64,000 nt of DNA from Fibrobacteraceae bacterium (lineage in GTDB: Bacteria; Fibrobacterota; Fibrobacteria; Fibrobacterales; Fibrobacteraceae), in contig JAGAKE010000014.1 of assembly GCA_017625775.1 (NCBI GenBank), positions 1-64,000 of the forward strand. Reading direction: 5' to 3'. Made by a program: the position numbers and the translations under genes. Of the stretch, positions 1 to 9,117 are shown one piece after another (within the stretch, counting starts at the first letter, position 1; each line of letters starts with the position of its first letter). The notes beneath the pieces are model-generated. The model did no database searches. It was not told the origin of the DNA and saw only the letters and a program-made list of their open reading frames with translations.

Positions 1-90
1 ATTGAATATTACAACAATGACCGGATAAAACTGCGCCTAAAAGGAATGAGCCCGGTGGAGTACCGGACTCATAACTCAATTTTATCCTAA
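1..90 (+). CDS. IS3-family (IS150-like) transposase OrfB, 3' end only
   Basis: The first 90 bases are an open frame of 29 codons ending in TAA at 88-90. The residues include YYNNDRIKLRLKGMSP and VEYRTH, the hallmark C-terminal end of the IS3/IS150-type DDE integrase (OrfB), where the YNNxRI-LKGMSPxxYR motif precedes the stop. The 5' part lies outside the window, so completeness cannot be judged. The stop is followed nine bases later by what looks like the element's right terminal repeat, as expected for IS3 elements. Confidence 0.85.
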   Translation: MEYYNNDRIKLRLKGMSPVEYRTHNSILS

Positions 91-98
91 CTTTAAAT

Positions 99-118
99 TG
101 TCCAACTTTTTGGGGTCA
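99..118 (+). mobile_element. Right terminal inverted repeat of IS150-like element
   Basis: The 20 bases TGTCCAACTTTTTGGGGTCA end in CA and match the usual IS150-group terminus (reverse complement begins TGACCCCAAAAAGTTGGAC). They sit directly after the transposase stop and directly before the pectate lyase reading frame, so this is read as the insertion junction. The left end and the target duplication are outside the window. Confidence 0.75.
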
Positions 119-1306
119 CATCAGCAAGGTGATGGTGAAAATGCCGATGGTTTTGGCGCTCATTACCAAAAACCAGGCGAAGGAGACACCACTAAATTTA
201 TCGGGTGCCGTGCTTGGTGGAACAGTGATGACGGTTTTGATTTTATTAACCAGGAATTCCCTGTTGTTGTCGAAAATTGCTATGCATTTGGCAATGGTTA
301 CAGCGATTATGGGAGGGGTAATCCTCCTAGAGGTAATGGTTATGGTATAAAAATGGGAGAAAGTACACTGGGCGGTGGTAAACATCTCATCAAGAATTCT
401 GTGGCCTGGAAAAATAAATCTTCTGGTTTTTATGCAAACTACACTGGAGTTGGCTGCACTTGGATTAACAACACCTCTTATAAAAACGAAGACAGAGCCT
501 TTAACATGGCGTCAACACTTTTTGATTCCGAAGGAAATCGCCTTGCAGAAGTCGCGCCATTAACAGGAGACAATGCTCACGTATTAAAAAACAATATTGC
601 CTTTCCGAACAGCCTTTCTCAAATCGGAACATGTTGGGAATATATTCCATCTCAAGGTATTGATAGAGATGTTTCCTGCCCAGCAGGTGAAAATAATACT
701 TGGAATCTGAATCTAACTTTAACCGAAAACGATTTTATGAGTGTTGATGACCCAAGCATGACGATTACCGGGCAAGATCTTTCAAAGCTTCCTGGAATTC
801 TTGGTCCGCGAAAAGCTGATGGTAGCTTGCCCGATGTTGATTTCTTAAAATTAAAAGAAGGTAGTCAAGCCATTGATAAAGGAGAATATATTGGATTGCC
901 ATTTGCGGGCAAAGCTCCAGATTTAGGTGCTTATGAATACGGAATGCCTGTGTCAAGCAGTTCCGTAGCATCTTCAAGTAGTGCTGTTGCTGCTCCAAGC
1001 AGTTCTAGCACTGAATCAAGTTCATCTATGGAAGAGTCAAATAGTTCTCAAGAAAAATCTAGTTCTTCTCAAGTGGAATTAAGCAGTTCTAGCGAGGATC
1101 CAGCAGCTATTGCCTTAAAACTTAATAATTCTCTTGAAACATTCCAAAACGCAACTGTATTTGATTTACAAGGGCGTTACTTAGGAACATTACAAGCTGA
1201 ACAATTGCGCGAGAATATTGAAATAGCACTTCGCAAAAAGTTTAAAAAATCAGGCATGTACATTATTCGATATGGGCAATATTTGAAAAAAATAAGTGTA
1301 AAGTAG
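119..1306 (+). pseudogene. Pectate lyase, family PL9-like, 5'-truncated by IS insertion
   Basis: The open frame starts inside the IS end (a TTG at 98 is fortuitous); genuine lyase sequence begins at about 119. The visible part is the C-terminal portion of a right-handed beta-helix PL9-type lyase. It has ADGF, then GCRAWWNSDDGFD, whose aspartates match the calcium site of Pel9A, and GNGYGIKMG, whose lysine matches the catalytic base. A poly-serine linker (about 955-1105) follows, then a short C-terminal domain with VFDLQGRYLG and SGMYIIRYG, the form of a type IX secretion sorting domain. The signal peptide and first helix turns are missing, so without the upstream half the product is neither complete nor exported. 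The upstream half may survive on the far side of the IS, outside the window. Confidence 0.75.
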
Positions 1307-1330
1307 TTATCGTAAAATTCAAATCTTTTA

Positions 1331-1364
1331 AGTGGAAAAGTTTTTTCTTTTTCCACTTTTTTTA
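1331..1364 (+). terminator. Rho-independent terminator after pectate lyase
   Basis: Stem AGTGGAAAAG paired with CTTTTTCCACT, followed by a T run. It lies between the lyase stop and the tgt start ten bases downstream, so tgt transcription either starts within this short gap or reads through. Confidence 0.75.
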
Positions 1365-1374
1365 TTTTTATTAC

Positions 1375-2517
1375 ATGAATAAAAATCCATTTGAACTTTT
1401 AAAAACTTCTGAAAAATCAAAAGCAAGACTTGGAAAACTCACAACAGCTCATGGAGTTATTAATACGCCCATTTTCATGCCAGTAGGTACTGCTGCCACG
1501 GTGAAGGGTGTTACTCCAAGAGATTTGAAAAAAATGCAAGCAGAAATCATTCTTGCAAATACTTATCATCTTTATTTACGGCCTGGAACAAACATTATTG
1601 CTAAAGCCGGCGGTGTTCAAAAATTTTCAGGTTTCAATGGTCCAATGCTAACAGATAGTGGAGGATTCCAAGTTTGGAGTTTAAAAGATTTAAGAAAAAT
1701 TAAAGAGAATGGAGTAGAATTCAGAAGTCATTTAGATGGTTCTAAACATTTCTTTTCACCGGCTAGTGTTATGCAGGCGCAGCGAGAAATAGGTGCCGAT
1801 ATCATTATGGCGTTTGATGAATGTACGCCTTATCCTAGCACGCCAAAAGAGGCAGAACATTCTCTTTCTCTCACAGAACGCTGGGCTAAAGAGGCTATGG
1901 AATGGTTAGAAAAAAATCCACCTTTGCATGGTTATCCGCAATATTTCTTTGGAATCGTGCAGGGCGGAATGCACAAAGAATTGCGTGCTCGTTCAATAGA
2001 ATCTTTGAAAAAACTTTCTCCAGATGGTTATGCTTTAGGCGGACTTTCTGTAGGGGAGCCGACAGAAGTTATGTATGAAATTGCAGATTTCTGTACAGAT
2101 CGCTTGCCGACTGATCGTGCTCGTTATGTGATGGGTGTAGGAACTCCTTGGAATTTATTGGAGCTTATTTTACGCGGTGTTGATATGTGCGACTGTGTAA
2201 TGCCAAGTCGTAATGCTAGAAATGGAATGCTTTTTACAAGTCAAGGTGTTTTGCGTTACAAAGCGGGGCGTTATGCTTCAATGGTTGATGAAGCTCCAGA
2301 CCCAAATTGCTCTTGTTATACTTGCAGAAATTTCAGTAAGGCTTATTTAAGGCATTTATTTCAAGCTGGTGAAATGTTAGGAATGACTCTTGCAACCATT
2401 CATAATCTTCATTTTTATCTGCAATTAATGCGTACGGCCAGGCAGAAAATAGCAGAAAATACGTTTGAAGAATGGGCTAGAGAACAAATCCAAATTTTAC
2501 AACAAGACATTCCTTAA
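1375..2517 (+). CDS. tgt: Queuine/preQ1 tRNA-guanine transglycosylase
   Basis: Exchanges guanine 34 of GUN-anticodon tRNAs for preQ1 in bacterial queuosine synthesis. The 380 aa match the usual bacterial length. Family motifs run in order: DSGGFQVWSL (first catalytic Asp), FDECTPYP, GIVQGG, GGLSVGEP, MGVGTPWNLLELI and DMCDCVMPSRNARNG (nucleophilic Asp region). The zinc site CSCYTC with a downstream His (ATIHNLHFY) closes the C-terminus. The ATG at 1375 gives the standard N-terminus. It is preceded by a terminator and followed by a 77-base gap before the purine gene, so it is probably monocistronic. No other queuosine gene is in the window. Confidence 0.95.
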   Translation: MNKNPFELLKTSEKSKARLGKLTTAHGVINTPIFMPVGTAATVKGVTPRDLKKMQAEIILANTYHLYLRPGTNIIAKAGGVQKFSGFNGPMLTDSGGFQVWSLKDLRKIKENGVEFRSHLDGSKHFFSPASVMQAQREIGADIIMAFDECTPYPSTPKEAEHSLSLTERWAKEAMEWLEKNPPLHGYPQYFFGIVQGGMHKELRARSIESLKKLSPDGYALGGLSVGEPTEVMYEIADFCTDRLPTDRARYVMGVGTPWNLLELILRGVDMCDCVMPSRNARNGMLFTSQGVLRYKAGRYASMVDEAPDPNCSCYTCRNFSKAYLRHLFQAGEMLGMTLATIHNLHFYLQLMRTARQKIAENTFEEWAREQIQILQQDIP

Positions 2518-2594
2518 ACCATTTGTTAAATTTGTAAAGTAAGTGCTGCTACTTTTTTTTGTAGTGGCTTGTATTCAACCTTTTTGGAGAATTT

Positions 2595-3623
2595 ATGTCC
2601 GAAGAACTTCTTTTGAAATTTGTGGATCCGCAGCCAATGCGTTATGGAGAAAACTCTCATCAGGCAGCTGTTTTTTATCGAGATCCTAATTGGGACGAAG
2701 CAAGCCTTGCTACGGCAAAGCAACTTCACGGAAAAGAACTTTCTTACAATAACATTGTTGATGCAGATGCCGCTCTTGAAATGGCTCGTGAATTTAGCGA
2801 TTCAAATGCGGTTGTCATAGTTAAACACATGAATCCATGTGGATTAGCAACTGGAGAAACTCTTGCCGAAGCGTTCGAAGCTGCTTGGGCTGGCGATCCG
2901 GTTTCAGCCTTTGGTTCTGTAATTGCAGTGACTCGTAAGGTGGATTTACAAACGGCTACACTTTTAAAAGGTCGTTTTGTTGAAATTTTATTAGCTCCAG
3001 ATTTTGACGACGATGCTCTTGAATTCCTCCGCAATAAGTCTAAAGACATTCGTCTTTTAGAAGTTGGTGAAATTTGTCCACCGAAGCCTGGTAAAGTTTA
3101 TAAGCATGTAATTGGTGGCATGCTAGTGCAAGATAGAGATGTTGGCACTTGGGATAAATTTGAATGTGTCACCGAAATGAAATTTCCTGAAAATAAGGAA
3201 AAACTTGCTCGTTTTACATGGCTTGTAACGAAACATACCAAGTCAAATGCAATCGTAATGGGGTATGAATATAAGCCTGGCTATTTCCAAGTGATGGGAC
3301 TTGGACCTGGACAACCAAACCGTATTGATTCTAATTTACGTCTTTGCCAACCAAGAGTTCGTGATAATGTGGCACGCTTGCCAGAAGCGGAAGGGAAATC
3401 GCCAGAAGAACTAGCTCTTTTAGAAAAGAAAATTTTCGGAGAGCTTGTTATGGGTTCTGATGCGTTCTTCCCATTCCCAGATAATATCGAGGCTTGTGCT
3501 GAAGCTGGCGTTCGCTATGTAGTTCAACCAGGTGGCTCCAAAAACGATCAACTTTCCATAGACGCCTGCAATAAGTTAGGTGTTGCTATGGTATTCACAG
3601 GAATGCGTCATTTTAGGCACTAA
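2595..3623 (+). CDS. purH: AICAR transformylase, stand-alone domain of PurH
   Basis: Transfers a formyl group from 10-formyl-THF to AICAR, the penultimate step of IMP synthesis. At 342 aa this is only the C-terminal AICARFT half of bifunctional PurH (about 510 aa). The protein opens with LLLKFVDPQPMRYGENSHQ, which in normal PurH follows the MGS-like cyclohydrolase domain. Catalytic KHMNPCG (Lys/His pair) and the C-terminal PGGSKNDQ and TGMRHFRH motifs are present. A ribosome-binding site (GGAG) lies seven bases before ATG 2595, and no cyclohydrolase-like sequence precedes it in the 77-base gap after tgt, so the split is real rather than a frameshift. Cyclohydrolase activity must be encoded elsewhere or by an unrelated enzyme. 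First gene of a tightly packed run, overlapping the next start as TAATG. Confidence 0.9.
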   Translation: MSEELLLKFVDPQPMRYGENSHQAAVFYRDPNWDEASLATAKQLHGKELSYNNIVDADAALEMAREFSDSNAVVIVKHMNPCGLATGETLAEAFEAAWAGDPVSAFGSVIAVTRKVDLQTATLLKGRFVEILLAPDFDDDALEFLRNKSKDIRLLEVGEICPPKPGKVYKHVIGGMLVQDRDVGTWDKFECVTEMKFPENKEKLARFTWLVTKHTKSNAIVMGYEYKPGYFQVMGLGPGQPNRIDSNLRLCQPRVRDNVARLPEAEGKSPEELALLEKKIFGELVMGSDAFFPFPDNIEACAEAGVRYVVQPGGSKNDQLSIDACNKLGVAMVFTGMRHFRH

Positions 3624-4069
3624 TGAATTATCAAGAACAACAAGAATCAAAAGCCTACAATACCGTTCTTGATTATTTGAGAACGGTTAGGCTAAATCCT
3701 TCAAATCGTGACGCTGCATGGGAACATTTTCTTCTTGTGCTAGAAGAACTTTCTGTTGATTCTAATTTTAAAAGTGCCGTTCAATTTTGGACTCTTGATA
3801 ATTTAGAACAACATCGCCCGGAAGCAATTCGAATTCGAGATTTACACGAAATCGAAGGAGTCATGATTTCAATGCCTGCTTATGCAAGGCTTTTAGACGC
3901 AACGCACCACGGAATGATAAGTTTCCCTCAAGGGGAACGTCTTATTGAAGAAATGCTAGAATCTTGTGAAGTGCAAGACGATGGTTGTGATGCTTCGCGA
4001 ATGGAACAAAGCTTATTGCATTTGTGGAAGAAGAATATGTCCAAGTATAAGGATTTAAAAATAAACTGA
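3623..4069 (+). CDS. Smg/DUF494-like protein (tentative)
   Basis: A 148-aa, acidic, helix-rich soluble protein with no signal peptide. The segment AIRIRDLHEIEGVM followed by an acidic stretch up to GERLIEEMLES resembles the C-terminal half of Smg/DUF494 proteins, which have a similar length. Context supports this weakly: DUF494 genes often sit next to topA/trmFO-type genes, and here trmFO follows with a one-base TGATG overlap while purH precedes with a TAATG overlap. Biochemical role is unknown for the family. The assignment rests on a remembered pattern, not a search; otherwise call it hypothetical. Confidence 0.55.
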   Translation: MNYQEQQESKAYNTVLDYLRTVRLNPSNRDAAWEHFLLVLEELSVDSNFKSAVQFWTLDNLEQHRPEAIRIRDLHEIEGVMISMPAYARLLDATHHGMISFPQGERLIEEMLESCEVQDDGCDASRMEQSLLHLWKKNMSKYKDLKIN

Positions 4070-5421
4070 TGGAAACTTTGAGCATTCGTGTGATTGGAGC
4101 GGGGTTAGCTGGTTCAGAAGCTGCTTTGCAATTAGCATCATTTGGTTTTAAAGTTGAACTTTATGAAATGCGTCCAGGAAAGCAAACGCCTGCTCACAAA
4201 GGCGGAAATCTTGCTCAATTAGTTTGTTCTAACAGTTTCAAAGGTTTGTCTTTAACTTCTGCACACGGATTGTTAAAAAATGAGCTAAAAATGTTGGGAA
4301 GTTTTCTTTTGCAAATAGCAGAAAAAACTTCTGTTCCTGCAGGGGAATCATTAACTGTTAATCGAGATTTATTCAGCGAAGAAGTTGAAAAATTAATTCT
4401 TTCAACTCCAAACATCACGTTACATCGTGAAGAAGTACAATCTTTAGAAGGAAACTTGCCAACTATAGTTGCTGCGGGTCCGCTAGCAAGCGATACTTTA
4501 GCCGATGATATTTTTAAGCGTTTAGGCAGCGAACGCCTACATTTCTTCGATGCGATAGCTCCTGTCGTAGAAACCGATAGCATAGATTTTGATTATGCTT
4601 TCTACAAAAACCGGTGGGAAAAAGGCGAAACCGAGGATTTTATTAATTGTCCGCTAGATAAAGAAACTTATGACCTTTTTGTTCAAAAACTGCGAGAAGC
4701 TGAATCTGTTGAACCTCGTCCATTTGAAAAGCATGAACTTTTTGAAGGGTGTCTTCCTGTAGAGGAAATGGCTCGTCGTGGAACAGAAACGCTTCGTTAT
4801 GGGCCAATGCGTCCAGTTGGGTTAGGAATAAATCCTACTGGAAGAAAATGGCATGCGGTTATTCAACTTCGAGCAGAAAATGCACAAAAAACACTTTTTA
4901 ATATGGTTGGGTTTCAAACTAGGTTAAAGTGGGGAACTCAAAAAGAAATTTTCTCTTTAGTTCCTGCTTTGCGTAATGCTCGATTTGCAAGGCTTGGGTG
5001 CATGCACCGAAATACATTCATCGAATCACCAAAACTTTTAGATGAAACCCTTCGCCTACGCCCAGAACTTCCATGCGCGAAAGGAATTCCTCCAACTTGG
5101 TTTGCTGGCCAAATTACAGGAGCAGAAGGTTACACAGAAGCGATTGCAACGGGGTGGTATGCTGCTTGGAATTTAGCATCTACTTTGCTTTACGGAAATT
5201 CAAATCCATTGCCAGCCGAATCTTGTATTGCGTCTCTTTTGCGCCAATTAGTTTCTCCAAATGAAAATTTCCAACCAATGAATTTTAATTTTGGTTTATT
5301 ACCTCACTTACAAGACATGAAGAAAAAAAATAAAAAGGAAATTCTTGGAGAACAAGCTATTTCGGCAATTACTCAATGGTTGCAAAAGAATAAGCCGTTC
5401 CCTTATCAGGAAATGGTATAA
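4069..5421 (+). CDS. trmFO: tRNA U54 methyltransferase, folate/FAD-dependent TrmFO
   Basis: Makes ribothymidine at position 54 of tRNA using methylene-THF and reduced FAD. The 450 aa fit the family. The dinucleotide-binding motif GAGLAGSEAA is at residues about 9-18, followed by YEMRPGKQTPAHK, then VCSNSFKGLSLTSAHGLLK with a conserved Cys near residue 54. Later motifs: PAGESLTVNRDLFSE, AAGPLASDTL, GCLPVEEMARRGTETLRYGP, NMVGFQTRLKWGTQKEI and GQITGAEGYTEAIATGWYA. Co-directional and overlapping with the DUF494-like gene; the next gene starts 31 bases downstream at its best start. Confidence 0.95.
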   Translation: METLSIRVIGAGLAGSEAALQLASFGFKVELYEMRPGKQTPAHKGGNLAQLVCSNSFKGLSLTSAHGLLKNELKMLGSFLLQIAEKTSVPAGESLTVNRDLFSEEVEKLILSTPNITLHREEVQSLEGNLPTIVAAGPLASDTLADDIFKRLGSERLHFFDAIAPVVETDSIDFDYAFYKNRWEKGETEDFINCPLDKETYDLFVQKLREAESVEPRPFEKHELFEGCLPVEEMARRGTETLRYGPMRPVGLGINPTGRKWHAVIQLRAENAQKTLFNMVGFQTRLKWGTQKEIFSLVPALRNARFARLGCMHRNTFIESPKLLDETLRLRPELPCAKGIPPTWFAGQITGAEGYTEAIATGWYAAWNLASTLLYGNSNPLPAESCIASLLRQLVSPNENFQPMNFNFGLLPHLQDMKKKNKKEILGEQAISAITQWLQKNKPFPYQEMV

Positions 5422-5452
5422 GAATCAGTCAAAAAAAACTAATTTAATTTGT

Positions 5453-8032
5453 ATGGAAAAGCTAATCAAGAAACAAACTGAATCAGAAAAAAGAAGAACT
5501 TGGGCAGAACGCAAGTTAGATTTTTTGCAATGGAAAAAATCCTTGTCTTTTAAAAAGACTCAGGCGCTAGCTTGTGGAATTACTCTGTTAGTTCTTCTTA
5601 TTGCTTTTTTGATTTTTAATAATTTACCTGTTTCTTACGCTCGACATTGGGATATTGAATATGGTTACTATTCCATTCTCTTAACTTTTTTATTACTAAT
5701 CGTCGGCTTTCTTTTAAATGTTTTTGAAATTCCCAAGTTTTTTATAAATCGAAAACCATCAGGCAAATCCATAGGCATTTTAAGCGTTTTTGTATTGATA
5801 TTTTCCGTTTTCATGTTTTCAAACATTGAAAATTCTCATCGAGTTTTAAGCGATGAAACGAGTTGGGAATCCATGGCGCTTCAAATGCATTTTGAACAAA
5901 GCGGTGGAATTTGTAATGAAGGGCTTTGGGAAAATGGAACTCTTCAATGTTTTACAGAAGTTAATAACTTTAAAGGAAAAGCCTTAGGATTTCTTCATTC
6001 TTTAGCATTTCGTTTTTTTGAACCTGGACGAGATACCGCTCTTTGGGTAAATTACCCATTGTATGTGCTTAGCCTTTACACCTTCTTTTTGGCGCTGTTC
6101 TTGTGGTGGCGTCATGAAAATTTTGCTCTTGCCGCAACGATTTTTCTTGGCGGAATGCCGATTCTTTTGATGCAAGCTCGATCGGCTTCAACAGAAGTTT
6201 TATACATCTCTCTTTTAACAATTTTAATGTCTTGGTTTGCTTTAGTCCCAAGAGATAAAGTGACATGGAAACATTTTTTACTAACGGTTCCCTTGCTCGG
6301 TTTTTTTGCTCAAACTCGTCAAGAAACGGTTTTTGCCTTTATTCCATTTGCTTTGTATTATTATCGATATTTTTTAGCAAAAGCTCATCGTTTACCACTT
6401 TTTGTACTTTCAACCATTCTCGTTTGTTGGCCTTCTATAAATACAATGGCTGCTTATCGTGGTTATGATTTTCAAGGTGGAGAACATGCGGCTCATTCAT
6501 TAGCCAATTTTTGGTTTAATATTAAATCCAATATTTTGATCATGTTGAATTGGGGAGAAGATGCTTCCATTACGGGAATTCTTGAAAACCCATTTTATAC
6601 AACATTTACCATTATTTTATTGCTTTCTTTTCTTTGGCTTCTTTTTAGATTATTTGTTTATGGGCGTTATATTCGTGGCTTTATTTTAGGTCTATTCTTT
6701 TGTATTCAGATTTTAGTAATTCTTTTAAATGTTTCGGGAACTTTTGAAATAGATATTAACCAACGTTATGTTTTAGTAGCTCTTCCTTTATTTGCTTTTA
6801 TCATGGCGTTAGGTCTTGAAGATGCTATTTCATTTATAGGAAAATTTGATAAAATATCAACGGGTAAAATAGTATTAATTATAGCTACATTCCTTTCTTT
6901 GGGTTTGATGTTCTTTCATGCGCCAAGTTTCAGAGCGAACATGTTATACTATAAAAACAAGCTTTTAGCTGAAGAACATTTTTTAGATAAAGAACTAGAA
7001 TCTTACCCGGAAAATTCTCTGTTTGTATATGCTCGTCCTTGGCAAATGCTCGCTTCAAGGCATTCAAGTATCAGTGAACGAACTTTCTTGAATTGGACAG
7101 ATACTCAATTTTTGGAATGGATGCACAAAACCGATGGAAATATCTATTTAGTTCGCGGGCAAGATGGTCGAGGAACTGTAAATCGCAAGTCAAGAGTCGT
7201 TGGTTTTAAAACAACAGATCAAATTGAAACGATTCTGGAAAAGTTTAAAACAGAAATTATTCTTCAAGAAAAACGCAAGTTTGGTTATCCATTAACTATA
7301 TACAAAGTTCTCTCAAAGCGAGGCGTTTCTCTTTACCGCCAGAAAATCTCTTTAAATTCAGAAAATTCAAAATACTTAATTTTTAACAGAAGTTTTCCGG
7401 AAAGTGTTGCTGCCAAATTGTACTGGAATGGAAAATTACGAGAAGAACCGATTTTTTCCACGAATTCAGCAGATACTTTGTGGTTAGATTCAGCATGGCG
7501 CGAACCAGGTTTAAATACAGTTTCTCTAGAGTGTTTACTTCCAGATGGCGATACTCTTCGATTAAAACAAGATTATTTCTTTGAATCAGAAGAAGCCTCT
7601 TTAGTTTCAAATTGGAATATGGAAAAGTTTTCTCAAGAATGGGGCCGTCCAGAACTCAACAAAACTGTAGATCAAAATCAGTTAACGCTTGGTGGAGAAG
7701 CGTTTAAATTTGGAATAGGCGCACATGCTCCCTCTCGCTTAAAAATGCAAGTCCCTGTTTCTATGCAAGGTAAATCCTTTCAATTATCTGCTGTGATTGG
7801 GCTAGATGATGAAAGTGTTTGTGGTGATGGAGCTGTTTTTGAAATTTATGCGAATAACTCAAAAGTTTACAGATCTCCAAGGCTTTATGCTGAAGATCGT
7901 TTACCTTTAAATATATCTATTCCTCCATCTCAGTTCATTGAGCTAGTGACGATTGAAGGCGAAAATATGAATTGCGATCACACGGATTGGGCAAATATTT
8001 GGGCTCGTGTTCATGCAGGAGAACTCAAATGA
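5453..8032 (+). CDS. Multispanning membrane glycosyltransferase with C-terminal NPCBM domain
   Basis: A TTG at 5345 would extend the frame into trmFO; ATG 5453 (MEKLIKKQTESEK) is preferred and gives 859 aa. Residues about 40-540 hold many hydrophobic segments in the pattern of GT39/GT83-type (ArnT/PMT-like) polyprenyl-sugar-dependent transferases. A DET motif (SDETSWESMA) lies in the first large periplasmic loop, where these enzymes place a catalytic acidic residue. After a periplasmic linker, residues about 710-859 look like an NPCBM carbohydrate-binding domain: LTLGGEAFKFGIGAHAPSRL, SAVIGLDDESV and CDHTDWANIWA. The stop overlaps the next start as ATGA. Substrate is unknown. The fusion of a membrane transferase with a carbohydrate-binding module suggests the acceptor is a polysaccharide or glycoprotein at the periplasmic face. 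Confidence 0.7.
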   Translation: MEKLIKKQTESEKRRTWAERKLDFLQWKKSLSFKKTQALACGITLLVLLIAFLIFNNLPVSYARHWDIEYGYYSILLTFLLLIVGFLLNVFEIPKFFINRKPSGKSIGILSVFVLIFSVFMFSNIENSHRVLSDETSWESMALQMHFEQSGGICNEGLWENGTLQCFTEVNNFKGKALGFLHSLAFRFFEPGRDTALWVNYPLYVLSLYTFFLALFLWWRHENFALAATIFLGGMPILLMQARSASTEVLYISLLTILMSWFALVPRDKVTWKHFLLTVPLLGFFAQTRQETVFAFIPFALYYYRYFLAKAHRLPLFVLSTILVCWPSINTMAAYRGYDFQGGEHAAHSLANFWFNIKSNILIMLNWGEDASITGILENPFYTTFTIILLLSFLWLLFRLFVYGRYIRGFILGLFFCIQILVILLNVSGTFEIDINQRYVLVALPLFAFIMALGLEDAISFIGKFDKISTGKIVLIIATFLSLGLMFFHAPSFRANMLYYKNKLLAEEHFLDKELESYPENSLFVYARPWQMLASRHSSISERTFLNWTDTQFLEWMHKTDGNIYLVRGQDGRGTVNRKSRVVGFKTTDQIETILEKFKTEIILQEKRKFGYPLTIYKVLSKRGVSLYRQKISLNSENSKYLIFNRSFPESVAAKLYWNGKLREEPIFSTNSADTLWLDSAWREPGLNTVSLECLLPDGDTLRLKQDYFFESEEASLVSNWNMEKFSQEWGRPELNKTVDQNQLTLGGEAFKFGIGAHAPSRLKMQVPVSMQGKSFQLSAVIGLDDESVCGDGAVFEIYANNSKVYRSPRLYAEDRLPLNISIPPSQFIELVTIEGENMNCDHTDWANIWARVHAGELK

Positions 8033-9117
8033 AAGTCCTTGTCGCTCCATTAGATTGGGGGTTAGGGCATGCAACTCGCTGCGTGCCGATTATTGAAACT
8101 CTTTTGAAAAATGGGGTAGAAGTTGTACTGGGAACGTGTGGCTCTTTAAAACATTTTTATTCAGAAGCCTTTCCTTCTTTGCAACAAGTTGATTTGCCTT
8201 CTTATGGTATTGTTTATCCAACGCATGGATTTCAAATGCCGGCGTGGATTTTGTCTCAATTACCTCGTTTACATTCCATAATAGAAGAAGAACAACGTTG
8301 TGTAGAAAACCTTGTTTCTACGCTTGGCATTTCAGCCGTTATTTCAGATAATCGTTTTGGAGCTTATTCAAATCGAGTTCCTTCTGTATATATAACTCAC
8401 CAGTTGCGGATTGCATTCCCTTTTGCGTCTCGTTTTTTAGAAACTATTGGGGTTCATTTTCATGCAGCAAAAATGCTAAAGTTTTCAGAAATATGGATTC
8501 CTGATTTAGAAGAATTTCCTGGATTTGCTGGCCGACTTTCTCATCAGAAACTTCATCGTCCTTGTCATTATATTGGTCCTCTTTCAAGGTTTATGAATAT
8601 AGCCGGAAATGCAAAAATTCCTTCGCCTGAAAAACGGTATCGATTCTTGGGAATGGTTTCTGGTGTAGAGCCTATGCGCACAAAACTTGAAACTTTATTG
8701 CGAGAAACTTTTGCAAAAATTCCTGGAGAACATGCTTTGCTTTTAGGAAAGCCAAGTAGTTCTATAGAAAAAGAACGTTTTGGAAATGTCACGCTTTTTT
8801 CTCATTTATCAAAAGAAAAATTTCAGAATTTAGTTCAGGAATCAGAATACTTTATTTCAAGACCTGGTTACAGTACTATCATGGATCAATCTTTTTTAGG
8901 CTCTAATTGTCTTTTTATTCCGACACCAGGCCAAACCGAACAGATTTACCTTGGGAAAATTCTTGCAAAGTTTAAATATGCTCGTGTAGTAGAAGAAAGA
9001 AACTTAAATGCTGAATATCTAGCTTCTGCTTTTGAAGGGCCAATATATCGTTTGCCTAAATCAAATTTAGGGTTATTAGAAAACACCATTTCTGCTTTTA
9101 TGGAACAATTAAAATGA
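8029..9117 (+). CDS. MurG-like (GT28-type) glycosyltransferase
   Basis: 362 aa from ATG 8029, chosen because it forms an ATGA overlap with the preceding stop; a further upstream start would lie inside the neighbour. The N-terminus VLVAPLDWGLGHATRCVPII has the glycine-rich loop and GHATR motif of GT-B UDP-sugar transferases. The C-terminal half contains FISRPGYSTIMDQSF and IPTPGQTEQIYLGKIL, which match the nucleotide-sugar-binding region of MurG/GT28-like proteins. It is not MurG itself: the MurG lipid-acceptor motifs are absent and no cell-wall cluster is nearby. It is likely co-translated with the membrane transferase upstream and may act in the same glycan pathway. Confidence 0.7.
   Translation: MKVLVAPLDWGLGHATRCVPIIETLLKNGVEVVLGTCGSLKHFYSEAFPSLQQVDLPSYGIVYPTHGFQMPAWILSQLPRLHSIIEEEQRCVENLVSTLGISAVISDNRFGAYSNRVPSVYITHQLRIAFPFASRFLETIGVHFHAAKMLKFSEIWIPDLEEFPGFAGRLSHQKLHRPCHYIGPLSRFMNIAGNAKIPSPEKRYRFLGMVSGVEPMRTKLETLLRETFAKIPGEHALLLGKPSSSIEKERFGNVTLFSHLSKEKFQNLVQESEYFISRPGYSTIMDQSFLGSNCLFIPTPGQTEQIYLGKILAKFKYARVVEERNLNAEYLASAFEGPIYRLPKSNLGLLENTISAFMEQLK

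Noticed and set aside
98..120. TTG start for the pectate lyase frame
   Set aside because: These bases are the IS terminal repeat; the open frame into it is accidental.
5345..5452. Upstream TTG start for the membrane glycosyltransferase
   Set aside because: Would overlap trmFO by 77 bases and add a basic, unstructured tail; ATG 5453 fits better.
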